This document shows positions 41,323 through 49,635 of a stretch of 64,000 nucleotides of DNA, in pieces (the first letter of the stretch is position 1; each line of letters begins with the position of its first letter). Position numbers and translations under genes: made by a program. The notes under the pieces are model-generated. The model was not told where the DNA came from, made no database searches, and saw nothing but the letters and a program-made list of their open reading frames with translations. The DNA comes from CAMFLJ01 sp963702555 (lineage in GTDB: Bacteria > Actinomycetota > Acidimicrobiia > Acidimicrobiales > Acidimicrobilacustridaceae). The DNA is taken from NCBI GenBank assembly GCA_963702555.1, contig CAVPCW010000011.1, forward strand, positions 744,001 to 808,000, written 5' to 3'.

Positions 41323-41805
41323 ATGACCACCCTCATCATCGTCCTCGTCGCCGTCGTCGTGATCGCCGTCCTGGTGTCACTCGTGCTGAACCCGATCCTC
41401 CAGAAGCGGGGCGACACCGCCATCGAGGACGCCCGCACCGCCCTCGGCGGCCGGGAGAACGTCACCCTCATCGAGCCCAAGGCGGTCGGCCACGGCTCCG
41501 AGCCCGACGAGGCCGGCGGCCTGCGGGGCCAGGGCGTGCTCGCCCTCAGCGCCGACAAGCTCGCCTTCGTCACCTGGGCGCCCCGGAAGACCTTCGTGCT
41601 CGACCGCTCGGCCATCACCGGGGTCACCACCTCGGCCCCCGACGCCCGGGTGATGGACAAGGCCACCATCGAGGTCGCCTTCACCAGCGCCGAGGGCCCG
41701 GCCACCACGTCGTTCCGCCTGCCCGAGCTGGCCCGCTGGCTCGACGCCCTCGGCTTCGACTGGGGCCCCGAGGGCGCGCCGAGCTTCGACGCCGACGAGG
41801 ACTGA
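41323..41805 (+). CDS. Small membrane-anchored protein, PH-like soluble part
   Basis: The 160-residue protein has one N-terminal helix (TLIIVLVAVVVIAVLVSLVL) and a beta-rich soluble domain (GVLALSADKLAFVTWAPRKTFVLDRSAITGVTTSAP, TIEVAFTSAEGPATTSFRLPELARWLDALG). This strand pattern resembles the pleckstrin-homology-like bacterial PH domains (bPH) in which a hydrophobic signature strand leads to a final helix, but the match is by eye. ATG 41323 follows GGGAG. Function unknown; it converges on the amidohydrolase. Confidence 0.68.
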   Translation: MTTLIIVLVAVVVIAVLVSLVLNPILQKRGDTAIEDARTALGGRENVTLIEPKAVGHGSEPDEAGGLRGQGVLALSADKLAFVTWAPRKTFVLDRSAITGVTTSAPDARVMDKATIEVAFTSAEGPATTSFRLPELARWLDALGFDWGPEGAPSFDADED

Positions 41806-41829
41806 CCCCGCCGAGCCGGCTCAGTCGGC

Positions 41830-43530
41830 TCAGTCGGCCGAGCTGATCACCCGACCGGGCAGCGCCCCGGTGAGCTCACCGTCGAGCTGCACCGGCGTGC
41901 CCGCCACGATCGTGGCCCGGTAGCCGCCGCCGGGACGGCGCAGGCGCGAGCCGCCTCCGGGGAGGTCGTCGACGAACACGTCGGCGTCGTAGTGGAGCTC
42001 GTCGAGGGCGAACACGGCGAGGTCGGCGACGGCGCCCGGCTCGATCACGCCGCGGCCGTGGAACCCGAAGGCCTCGGCCTGGCGCCCGGTGAGCTCGTGC
42101 ACCGCCTGCTCCAGCGTGAGGTCGCCTCGGTCGCGCACGTGGCGGGTGAAGAGCAGGGTGGTGTCGCCCGAGGCGCACATCATCGTGGCGTGGGCCCCGG
42201 CGTCGGACGAGCTGATCAGGACCGCCGGGTCGGCGAGGGTGCGACCCACTCCCTCGACGTCGGCGTTGGCCAGGCCCTGGGCCACGAGGCCGGGACGGCA
42301 CTCGTTGGCCAGGACGAAGTCGGCGAGGACGTCGGACGGGTGTCCGTCGGTGGTGGCCAGGAGGTCGGCGAAGGTGGCGCCCAGCCACTTCTGGTTGTCG
42401 GCCCCGTACACCTCGACGATGCGGAGGGCCTCGGGGCGGCGGTGCGGGAACATCGCCTTCTCCGTGCGGTCCCACTCATCGCGGGCGGTGGCCCGCCACT
42501 CCGGGTCCTCGAGCAGCGCGGCCTTGGCGTCGGTGCCCTGGGCGGCGATCACCCGGTGCCAGCCCTCGGGCATCGACATGAACATCATCGAGGAGTCCCA
42601 GTTGAGGCGCATGTCGACCGTGCGGGGCGAGAGCTGGGGCAGGAAGGTGACGCCGTCGGCGGCCAGGCGGTGGGCGAGCTCGATCCACCGCTCGGTGTAG
42701 GCGGGGTTCGTCTGCGAGTAGGTGAAGCCGGTCCACGTGAGGGGCACCCCCCGCTCGCCGCAGCGGCGGGCGATGGCCTCGAGGCGGGCGACCGGGTCAC
42801 CGGCGTCGAGGAGGGCGGGGACCATCTCCACCACGCCGCGGCCGCTGTCGCGCAGGACGTCGAGGAGGAGGTCGACCTCGGTGTCGTCGGCGACCCGGGA
42901 GGGCACGTGACGGCCGGTGGCGTCGACGTCGAGCTCGGAGGTCGACAGCCCCCACGCGCCCTGCTCCATGGCGGTGACGAGCAGCGCCGCCATGGCGGCC
43001 TGCTCGTCGGCGGTGGCGGTGCGGGTCCAGGCATCGTCGCCCATGACCTCGAGCCTGATCATGCTGTGGCCCACCAGGGGAGCGAGGTTGACCCCGGCGC
43101 CGGTGGTGGCGACGGCGGCGCGGTAGCCGGCGAGGTCGGACCAGGTCCACGGCACGGGACCGTCGAACAGGTGGCGGGGGACGTCCTCGATGTAGGCGAA
43201 GAGGTCGCTCACCACGGGCCGGGTCGCCTCGGAGACGGGGAAGAGCGACAGGCTGCAGTTGCCGATCAGCATCGTGGTGACGCCGTGCAGCGGCTCGGGG
43301 TCGAGCGCCGGGTCCCAGAAGACCGCGGGGTCGGTGTGGGCGTGGGTGTCGATGAAGCCGGGGGTGACGACGGCGCCGGTGGCGTCGATGACCGGCTCGC
43401 CCTCGTGGGCCAGGTCGGGGCCGACCTCGACGATCACTCCGTCGCGAACCCGCACGTCGGCCCGGCGCGCCGGCGCGCCCGTCCCGTCGATCACGTCGCC
43501 ACCGCGCACCAGCAGATCCCGCTCGGCCAT
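41830..43530 (-). CDS. D-aminoacylase / N-acyl-D-amino-acid deacylase-like amidohydrolase
   Basis: The 566-residue metal-dependent amidohydrolase has the N-terminal small beta domain LLVRGGDVIDGTGAPARRADVRVRDGVIVEVG and then the metal motif GFIDTHAHTDP. Additional landmarks are HGVTTMLIGNCSLSL (the Cys used as a metal ligand in D-aminoacylases), LVGHSMIRLEVMG, and SSSDAGAHATMM, where the late Asp sits. A closing GVIEPGAVADLAVFALDEL follows. The family hydrolyses N-acyl-D-amino acids or related amides. ATG 43530 follows AAGGGGG. It diverges from the SDR gene. Confidence 0.88.
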   Translation of the reverse strand: MAERDLLVRGGDVIDGTGAPARRADVRVRDGVIVEVGPDLAHEGEPVIDATGAVVTPGFIDTHAHTDPAVFWDPALDPEPLHGVTTMLIGNCSLSLFPVSEATRPVVSDLFAYIEDVPRHLFDGPVPWTWSDLAGYRAAVATTGAGVNLAPLVGHSMIRLEVMGDDAWTRTATADEQAAMAALLVTAMEQGAWGLSTSELDVDATGRHVPSRVADDTEVDLLLDVLRDSGRGVVEMVPALLDAGDPVARLEAIARRCGERGVPLTWTGFTYSQTNPAYTERWIELAHRLAADGVTFLPQLSPRTVDMRLNWDSSMMFMSMPEGWHRVIAAQGTDAKAALLEDPEWRATARDEWDRTEKAMFPHRRPEALRIVEVYGADNQKWLGATFADLLATTDGHPSDVLADFVLANECRPGLVAQGLANADVEGVGRTLADPAVLISSSDAGAHATMMCASGDTTLLFTRHVRDRGDLTLEQAVHELTGRQAEAFGFHGRGVIEPGAVADLAVFALDELHYDADVFVDDLPGGGSRLRRPGGGYRATIVAGTPVQLDGELTGALPGRVISSAD

Positions 43531-43678
43531 GAGGCCCCCTTCGATCGCATCATCGGGTGGGGACGTCGGCGCGTCGCCGATGTCTCCCGTCCGGGTCCCA
43601 CCCGGTTCCGCGGACGGTACACCGGCTCCCGTGCCAAGATCGCCTGGCGGACAACGTTCTCAGGGGGAGTGATCGATC

Positions 43679-44581
43679 GTGGCAGGACTGTGTGAAGGCC
43701 GAGTCGTCATCGTCACGGGAGCGGGGCGCGGCATCGGCCGCGAGCACTCGCTCATGCTGGCGGCCGAAGGGGCCAAGGTCGTCGTGAACGACCTGGGCGG
43801 CTCCGCATCGGGGGAGGGCACCGACGCCGGCCCCGCCCAGCAGGTGGTCGACGAGATCGTCGCCGCCGGCGGTGAGGCCGTCGCCAACACCGACGACATC
43901 AGCGAGTGGGCGGGCGCCGAGCGCCTCATCGCCCAGGCCGTCGAGACCTTCGGTGGCCTCGACGTGCTGATCAACAACGCCGGCATCCTCCGCGACCGCA
44001 TGCTCGCCAACATGACCGAGGCCGAGTGGGACGCCGTCATCAAGGTGCACCTGAAGGGCACCGGCGGCCCGTCGCACTTCGCCGCCGCCTACTGGCGTGA
44101 TCGCTCGAAGGCGGGTGAGGCCAACGTCGCCCGCATCATCAACACCACGTCGCCGTCGGGCATCTACGGCAACATCGGCCAGACCAACTACGGCGCCGCC
44201 AAGGCCGGCATCGCCGCCTTCACGATCATCGCCGCCGACGAGCTCGCCCGCTACGGCGTCACCGTGAACGCCATCGCCCCCGCGGCGATGACCCGCCTCA
44301 CCGCCGGGCTGAGCGGGGCCCCCGTCAGCGACGAGACCAAGGAGGCGATGTCGCCGCGCTGGATCGCCCCGATCGTCACCTGGCTGGCGAGCGAGGAGTC
44401 CTCCGGCGTCACCGGCCGCGTCTTCGACGTCATGGGCGACACGCTGGCCGTCGCCGAGGGCTGGCACCGCGGCCCCACGGTCACCGGCACCCAGGACCCG
44501 TCCGCCATCGGCCCGCTCGTCGAGCAGCTCATGGCCGAGGCCCGCCCCAACGCCGACATGTTCGGCGCCGACCGCACCTGA
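43679..44581 (+). CDS. SDR-family oxidoreductase (hydroxyacyl-CoA dehydrogenase-like)
   Basis: The 300-residue SDR resembles the peroxisomal MFE-2/17-beta-HSD4 dehydrogenase group: GRVVIVTGAGRGIGREHSLMLAAEGAKVVVNDLGG followed by GTDAGPAQQVVDEI. Catalytic residues sit in NTTSPSG (Ser) and YGAAKAG (Tyr, Lys). It ends in a charged tail. The GTG start follows CAGGGGGAG. It is followed 14 bp later by a MaoC hydratase/dehydratase; together they form a (3R)-hydroxyacyl-CoA dehydrogenase and enoyl-CoA hydratase-2 pair, the two activities fused in eukaryotic MFE-2. Involvement in beta-oxidation of branched or steroid side chains is inference. Confidence 0.88.
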   Translation: MAGLCEGRVVIVTGAGRGIGREHSLMLAAEGAKVVVNDLGGSASGEGTDAGPAQQVVDEIVAAGGEAVANTDDISEWAGAERLIAQAVETFGGLDVLINNAGILRDRMLANMTEAEWDAVIKVHLKGTGGPSHFAAAYWRDRSKAGEANVARIINTTSPSGIYGNIGQTNYGAAKAGIAAFTIIAADELARYGVTVNAIAPAAMTRLTAGLSGAPVSDETKEAMSPRWIAPIVTWLASEESSGVTGRVFDVMGDTLAVAEGWHRGPTVTGTQDPSAIGPLVEQLMAEARPNADMFGADRT

Positions 44582-44595
44582 CCCGGGGGAACGAC

Positions 44596-45441
44596 ATGCC
44601 CATCAACCACGACGTCGTCGGAGCTGTCGGCGACCCCGTCGAGCTGAGCTGGACCTCCAAGGACGGCCTGCTCTACGCCCTCGGCGTGGGTGCCGGGCTC
44701 GACGAGCTGGCCTTCACCACCGAGAACAGCATCGACCTTCCCCAGCGGCTGCTCCCGACCCAGGGCGTGGTGATCTCCCAGGGTGGCTCGAACGTGGTCA
44801 GCGCCATCGGCCCGTTCAACTTCGCCATGCTCGTGCACGGTGAGCAGGCGATCGCGATCCACCGCGAGATCCCCGTCGAGGGCACGGTCTCCTCGGTGAG
44901 CACGATCGCCGGCATCTACGACAAGGGCTCCGGCGCCGCGGTCGTGATCGACGCCGACTGCACCGACACCGCCACCGGCGACCTGCTGTTCTCGACCTCG
45001 ATGACGATGTTCATCCGCGGCGAGGGTGGCTGGGGTGGTGACCGCGGCCCCTCCGGCAATCGGAACACCCCGCCCGAGCGCGCCCCCGACCACTCGATCA
45101 GCTACCAGACCCGCGCCGACCAGGCGCTGATCTACAGGCTCTCGGGCGACCGCAACCCGCTGCACTCCGACCCGAAGTTCGCCGAGCTGGCCGGCTTCGA
45201 CCGTCCGATCCTGCACGGCATGTGCACCTACGGCTTCAGCGGCCGAGCACTGCTGCACACGCTCTGCGGCTCCGACCCGGCCCGCTTCCGCTCGATGGAG
45301 GGTCGCTTCGCGTCGCCGGTCTACCCGGGCGAGGAACTCACGATCGAGATGTGGGTCGACGGCGGCGAGTGCACCTTCCAGACCAAGGGCCAGGACGGCC
45401 GTGTCGTCCTCGCCGGCGGCCGCCATACCTTCGACGCCTGA
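44596..45441 (+). CDS. MaoC-family enoyl-CoA hydratase 2
   Basis: The 281-residue double hot-dog protein has the hydratase-2 motif RLSGDRNPLHSDPKFAELAGFDRPILHGMCTYG (catalytic Asp and His) in the C-terminal half. An N-terminal non-catalytic hot-dog half (DPVELSWTSKDGLLYALGVG) matches the 2-enoyl-CoA hydratase of MFE-2. It hydrates trans-2-enoyl-CoA to the (3R)-hydroxyacyl-CoA, the substrate type expected for the adjacent upstream SDR. ATG 44596 follows GGGGGAAC. It is likely co-transcribed with the SDR; a small hairpin (45454-45469) follows. Confidence 0.92.
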   Translation: MPINHDVVGAVGDPVELSWTSKDGLLYALGVGAGLDELAFTTENSIDLPQRLLPTQGVVISQGGSNVVSAIGPFNFAMLVHGEQAIAIHREIPVEGTVSSVSTIAGIYDKGSGAAVVIDADCTDTATGDLLFSTSMTMFIRGEGGWGGDRGPSGNRNTPPERAPDHSISYQTRADQALIYRLSGDRNPLHSDPKFAELAGFDRPILHGMCTYGFSGRALLHTLCGSDPARFRSMEGRFASPVYPGEELTIEMWVDGGECTFQTKGQDGRVVLAGGRHTFDA

Positions 45442-45453
45442 ACGGGTCGAGGC

Positions 45454-45469
45454 GGGCCGGGTGCGGCCC
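45454..45469. terminator. Short hairpin between convergent genes
   Basis: GGGCCG and CGGCCC flank GGTG, 12 bp after the MaoC stop and just before the leftward membrane-gene stop at 45472. A weak terminator candidate. Confidence 0.4.
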
Positions 45470-45471
45470 AG

Positions 45472-45954
45472 TCAGCCGTCGACGGCGCGCTCGCGCGCCC
45501 GGCGGCTGCGGCTGCGCATGAGGCCCAGCACCACGACGAGCACCAGCACGCCGTAGAAGAACCCCGTGATCGGGGTGGCCAGCCCGCCGGGTTGGGACTC
45601 GGCGTAGATGACCCCGACGAGCGCCAGGAGGGCCACCGCCCAGATCCAGCGGGTGACCCGCGTGGTGACGAGCAGCGAGAGCCCGGCCACGAGCAGCACG
45701 GCACCGGCCGCCACCCGGAGCCCGATCGTGCGGGAGGCGTCGCCGATGGCCTGAGCACACCCGTCGGTGCTCAGCGCCGGTCGGTACCGGGCCAGCTCGG
45801 ACGGGTCGGCCCACGAGCCGCACTCGGCACCCCGCTCGCCGTCGCGCTGCTGGGTGGCCGCCCCCACGATCGAGGGGACCAGCACCAACGCCAGCACCAC
45901 CAGCACCCCGCCGATGATGCGTCGCCACCCGTCGGACACCTGTTGCTGGGGCAT
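45472..45954 (-). CDS. Small membrane protein coupled to nucS
   Basis: The 160-residue protein has four predicted helices (IIGGVLVVLALVLVPSIVGA, LRVAAGAVLLVAGLSLLVTT, WIWAVALLALVGVIYAES, TPITGFFYGVLVLVVVLGLM). The first external loop carries AECGSWADPSELARYR and TDGCAQAIG, a probable disulfide. The tail is basic (RSRSRRARER). The ATG overlaps the nucS stop by one base (TGATG), so it is translated downstream of nucS on the same message. Its Cys-containing external loop recalls the proteins at 46656 and 22136. Function unknown. Confidence 0.72.
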   Translation of the reverse strand: MPQQQVSDGWRRIIGGVLVVLALVLVPSIVGAATQQRDGERGAECGSWADPSELARYRPALSTDGCAQAIGDASRTIGLRVAAGAVLLVAGLSLLVTTRVTRWIWAVALLALVGVIYAESQPGGLATPITGFFYGVLVLVVVLGLMRSRSRRARERAVDG

Positions 45955-46613
45955 CAGAAGAGCTTGAGGACGTCGGACTCGATGCCGCGCAGCTCGTCGT
46001 AGTCGACCTCGACGCAGGTGATGCCGCGGGATTCGGCCAGCACCTTCGCCTGGGGCTTGATGACCTGCGCGACGTAGATGCCGCGTACGGGCCGCAGGGT
46101 GGGGTCGAGGTCGAGGCGCTCGAGGTAGCGCACGAGCTGCTCGACGCCGTCGATCTCGCCGCGGCGCTTGACCTCGACGGCCACGGCCACGCCGTCGGCG
46201 TCACGGCACATGAGGTCGACCGGGCCGATGTCGGTGGGGAACTCCCGGCGCACCAGCTTCAGGCCCTCGGCGATGGTCGTGGGGTCGGCGGCCAGCAGCT
46301 CCTGGAGGTGGGCCTCCACGCCGTCCTTCTGGAGGCCGGGGTCGATGCCGAGCTCGTGGGCCGAGTCGTGGATCACCTCGTCGAGGGTGATCGTGAGCGT
46401 CTCGCCCTTCGGGTTGGTGACGACCCACTCGCCCTCCGCCTCCGAGAGGCGGTTGGGGGCGTTCATCCAGTTGAGGGGCTTGTAGGCCCCGCCGTCGGCG
46501 TGGATGGCGACGCAGCCGTCGGCCTTCACCATGATCAGCCGGGTGGCCATCGGGAGGTGGGCGGACAGGCGGCCGGCGTAGTCGACGGAGCAGCGGGCGA
46601 TCACGAGGCGCAT
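45954..46613 (-). CDS. nucS: Endonuclease NucS (EndoMS), mismatch repair
   Basis: The 219-residue protein is full length for actinobacterial NucS. The N-terminal DNA-binding/dimer half begins MRLVIARCSVDYAGRLSAHLPMATRLIMVKADGCVAIH. The C-terminal RecB-like nuclease half has GPVDLMCRDADGVAVAVEVKRRGEIDGVEQLVRYLERL with the catalytic Asp, Glu and Lys. The last residues LKLF fit the beta-clamp-binding tail reported for this family. NucS cuts both strands at mismatches and replaces MutSL in most Actinobacteria. ATG 46613 is used, with a TAGCCT box 10 nt upstream. It leads a leftward operon with a membrane protein. Confidence 0.95.
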   Translation of the reverse strand: MRLVIARCSVDYAGRLSAHLPMATRLIMVKADGCVAIHADGGAYKPLNWMNAPNRLSEAEGEWVVTNPKGETLTITLDEVIHDSAHELGIDPGLQKDGVEAHLQELLAADPTTIAEGLKLVRREFPTDIGPVDLMCRDADGVAVAVEVKRRGEIDGVEQLVRYLERLDLDPTLRPVRGIYVAQVIKPQAKVLAESRGITCVEVDYDELRGIESDVLKLF

Positions 46614-46655
46614 GACGACAGCGAGGCTAGAGCACCGACCGCTACGGTCGAGTCG

Positions 46656-47129
46656 GTGGGAGCGACGGCGGAGGGGGAGCGGGATCCACGCCTGGGTGGC
46701 CCGGTCCGCTCGCGCTCCAGGCGCCGTCGGGAGCGTGCCCAGGCGCCGGTCGACCAACGGGCCGGAGTCGTCGTACGGGCCCGCCTGCGCGACGAGCCCC
46801 GGGCGGACGACGGTCGCCGGCCCCGCCGCTTCGAGCCCTTCCCCCGGTGGGGCTACGTGCTGTTCGCCGTCACGCTCGTCGTCACGCCGGTGGCGGTGTA
46901 CCTCGGGTACCACGACAACGTCGCTCGGGGCGGCACGTCGTGTGGGTCGGCGTTGTTCCCGACCGAGTTCGAGGGGCAGGCCATCGGCGTCCCGTGCGCT
47001 CGGGTGATCGCCGACGCGCAGCCCTGGGCACTGGGCATCGGCGTGGTGGCGGTGGTGCTGGTGATGACGAGCATCACCACGCTGATCGTCCGTGGGTGGG
47101 TCCCACGCGACGCGTCGACCCCGGACTGA
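46656..47129 (+). CDS. Small two-helix membrane protein with Cys-containing loop
   Basis: The 157-residue protein has an Arg-rich cytoplasmic N-terminus of about 65 residues, then helix 1 (WGYVLFAVTLVVTPVAVYLGY). An external loop with TSCGSALFPTEFEGQAIGVPCARVI (two Cys) precedes helix 2 (ALGIGVVAVVLVMTSITTLIV). GTG 46656 lies 7 nt after TACGGT, a leaderless arrangement. It diverges from nucS with only 42 bp between start codons. The CGSALFPTEF loop resembles DUF-type actinobacterial membrane proteins of unknown function; no role is assigned. Confidence 0.65.
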   Translation: MGATAEGERDPRLGGPVRSRSRRRRERAQAPVDQRAGVVVRARLRDEPRADDGRRPRRFEPFPRWGYVLFAVTLVVTPVAVYLGYHDNVARGGTSCGSALFPTEFEGQAIGVPCARVIADAQPWALGIGVVAVVLVMTSITTLIVRGWVPRDASTPD

Positions 47130-47133
47130 CGGG

Positions 47134-47382
47134 TCAGCCGCGGCGTTCCTTGCGCCGGCTGCGCCGACGCATCACCCCGACGCCGAACCAGATCAGCGCG
47201 CCGAGCAGGGCCGAGATGAGGATGACCAGCCACAGCGGCCAGGTCACGTGGAACACCAGGAAGTCGAGCGACACCTTGTTGCGGTTCTGGAGCATGAACA
47301 CGAGCAGGGCGCCCACGCCGACGATCGAGGCGATCGCCCCGGCGCCGAGCCTTGCTCCGTCGTTGCCGCTGTCCGGGCTCAT
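47134..47382 (-). CDS. LapA-like small membrane protein
   Basis: The 82-residue protein has two helices, AGAIASIVGVGALLVFMLQNRNKVSLDFLVFHVTWPLWLVILISALLGALIWFGVG, and a strongly basic tail (MRRRSRRKERRG). The phrase FMLQNRNKVSLDFLVFHVTWPLWLVI is typical of the LapA (YciS-like, lipopolysaccharide assembly protein A) domain, which in Actinobacteria is of unknown function. ATG 47382 follows GGGGAGGG. Stops of this gene and the convergent 46656 gene are 4 bp apart. Confidence 0.8.
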   Translation of the reverse strand: MSPDSGNDGARLGAGAIASIVGVGALLVFMLQNRNKVSLDFLVFHVTWPLWLVILISALLGALIWFGVGVMRRRSRRKERRG

Positions 47383-47537
47383 CGTCCCTCCCCGTGGCAC
47401 CGTCCCCTCGGGCGGTCGCCGTGGCGCCATCATCGCATCCGACCGTCGCTGACCGAGGGAACGTGGTGTCCGAGCCGCGGTCGACGACCCCGGCTACCGT
47501 CGACACCGCCGCACACGACCCGGGAGCGGGAAGCGCC

Positions 47538-47903
47538 ATGAGCTGGCAGGTCGAAGTCCTCATCGGGATCGTCGTCGTCGCCCTGAGCGTCGGCATCACC
47601 ATCTACGTCATCGGCCTCGGTGGCGACGAGCGCCGCATCCGCCAGGTGCGCGAGCGGCTCGAGGGCATGACCGGAAGCACCGTCACCGTGGTGATCGGCT
47701 CGCTCGAGGAGACCGAGCTGCAGTCGCTCTCACGGGTCGAGGGCGTCGTCGACGGGGTGCAGGACGACAAGCTGGTGCTCAGCCCCTCCGACACCCCGTC
47801 GGTCGGGGCCTGGGTGTGGCCCGTCGCCGACGGCACCATCCGGGTGCGGCTGGAGCGCATCGTCGGCATCGAGACCGCCGACGGCGAGACCGTCTTCACC
47901 TGA
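47538..47903 (+). CDS. Small single-pass membrane protein, function unknown
   Basis: The 121-residue protein has an N-terminal helix (VEVLIGIVVVALSVGITIYVIGLG), a charged stretch (DERRIRQVRERLEG) and a beta-rich end (VTVVIGSLEETELQSLSRVEGVVDGVQDDKLVLSP, GTIRVRLERIVGIETADG). ATG 47538 follows GGGAGCGGG. The soluble part is a compact beta domain of about 75 residues that was not recognised. It converges on the ABC1 kinase. Confidence 0.65.
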   Translation: MSWQVEVLIGIVVVALSVGITIYVIGLGGDERRIRQVRERLEGMTGSTVTVVIGSLEETELQSLSRVEGVVDGVQDDKLVLSPSDTPSVGAWVWPVADGTIRVRLERIVGIETADGETVFT

Positions 47904-47905
47904 CC

Positions 47906-47922
47906 ACCGCCTGAGCGGCGGT
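47906..47922. terminator. Short hairpin between convergent genes
   Basis: ACCGCC and GGCGGT flank TGAGC, immediately after the stop at 47903 and before the ABC1 kinase end at 47942. A weak terminator candidate. Confidence 0.4.
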
Positions 47923-47941
47923 CGGCTCGGTTCGGGTCGGC

Positions 47942-49568
47942 TCAGACGATGCCGCGCTTCTCGAAGCGGCTGCGGATGAGCTCGCGCCGCTCCTGGAGCT
48001 CCCGGTAGGTGAGGCGCTCGGTGGAGGTGTCGACCCCGATGCTGTTCTTCACGCCCTCGAGATCGATCTCGAAGGTCGAGGGGTCGATGCCGACGTCGGC
48101 GAAGAGCTTCTCGCCGTGGGTCTGGGCGAAGTACATCGTGATGTTGGTGATCTCGGCGAACAGGTCGAGGTCGGGGGCCAGCCGGGCGATGGCGCCGTCG
48201 AGGAAGACCATGTTCTTCACGTAGAGCATGAGCTCCTTCGGCATCCGGGCGCCGTAGCCGAGCAGCAGCTTCACGATGCGCTGGATCTCGTGGATCATCT
48301 CCTCGGGCGTGAGCTGCGTGGGGTCGATGCTCGGACCCTCCAGCCCGAGGTCGATGATCACGGCTTCGAGGTCGGTGTCCATCGGGAGGGCGCCGAGGTC
48401 GCGCAGGGCGGCGAGCTGCACCCGCACGTCGTTGGTGATGGCGCCGAGCATGAGACGCAGGAAGGCCCGGCGCTTCACCTCGTCCATGCGGCCGGTGATG
48501 CCGAAGTCGAGCAGCGCCACCTTGCCGTCGGGCATCACGAAGAGGTTGCCGCCGTGGAGGTCGCCGTGGAAGACGCCCTCGATGAGCGCGCCCTCCATGA
48601 AGCCGATCATGCCGGTGCGCACGACCTCGTGGGTGTCGACGCCTGCGTCCTTCATCGAGGCGACGTCGTCGAAGTTGAAGCCGTCGAGGCGCTCCATCAC
48701 CAGCACCCGGCGGGTGACGAGGGTGGGGTGCGGCCTCGGGATGATGTACCCGCGCTGGCCGAGGTCGACGAAGCTCTTGGCCACGTCGAGCATGTTCTGG
48801 GCCTCGAGCCGGAAGTCGAGCTCCTCGGTGATGGTCTCGGCGAACAGCTCGACCAGCGCCGGCGGGTTGGCCAGCGCGGCGAACGGCAGGCGGCCGACGA
48901 GGAAGGGTGCCAGCCAGGCCATGACCGCGGAGGTCCTTGGTGACCAGCTCGGCCACGGTGGTGCGCTGCACCTTCACCACGACGCGCTCGCCGGTGTGGA
49001 GCGTGGCGGCATGGACCTGGGCGATGGAGGCGGCGGCGAGGGGACGACGGTCGAACGAGGCGAAGACGTCCTCGAGCGAACGGCCGAGCTCGCTCTCGAC
49101 GGTGGCCCGCACCTCGCTGAAGGGCTCGGCCGGCACCTGGTCGCGGCACTTCTTGAACTCCTCGACGAGCTCCTCGGGGAAGAGGCCCTCGCCGGAGGAG
49201 ATGATCTGGCCGAGCTTGATGTAGGTCGGGCCGAGGTGCTCGGCGGCGATGCGCAGCCGGCGTGAGAGGTCGGCCCGGCTGGTGGAGCGGTCCTTGCCGC
49301 GGCCCTTCCATGCCCACATGCCCACGGCGGTGCCGAGGCGGCGCACGACGGTGAAGGCCCGGCCGCCCTGGGGGAGGCGCCGGGGGCGGATCAGCTCGGG
49401 GAGGTCGTGGCGGGTGAGCCAACGGATCTCGTCGACGGCCTCGCGCCACGGCATGGCGTCGGGATCGACGATCCACGGCGGGTGCTCCGAGAACGAGCCG
49501 ATGGCCAGGTCGGCCGGCGCGTCGGGGGCGACTGCGGGGTCGGCAGCCGTGGAGGTGGGGGGAGCCAT
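47942..49568 (-). CDS. ABC1/AarF (UbiB-like) atypical kinase, frameshifted
   Basis: The first frame (49568 to about 48930) contains HLGPTYIKLGQIISSGEGLFPEELVEEF (KxGQ motif), the Ala-rich loop AAASIAQVHAA and the lysine in VVVKVQRTTV. The second frame (about 48930 to 47942) contains ITEELDFRLEAQNM, FHGDLHGGNLFV (catalytic loop) and ALLDFGITGRM. The whole span is 1,627 nt. Dropping one base at the GG of 48930-48931 rejoins VTKDL to AVMAWLAPFL, giving 541 residues, normal for the family. These kinase-like ATPases support quinone or isoprenoid-lipid biology. ATG 49568 lies 8 nt after TACACT. A sequencing insertion is more likely than gene decay. Confidence 0.86.
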
Positions 49569-49613
49569 CGCCGTCGAGTGTACGAGCGGCGTCCGGCGAT
49601 CCCCGGGTCGGGT

Positions 49614-49633
49614 CGGGTGCCCTGTGGCACCCG
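49614..49633 (-). terminator. Hairpin after the inositol-phosphatase-family gene
   Basis: CGGGTGCC (49614-49621) and GGCACCCG (49626-49633) with loop CTGT lie 3 bp downstream of the leftward stop at 49636, ahead of the ABC1 kinase promoter. Confidence 0.6.
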
Positions 49634-49635
49634 GC

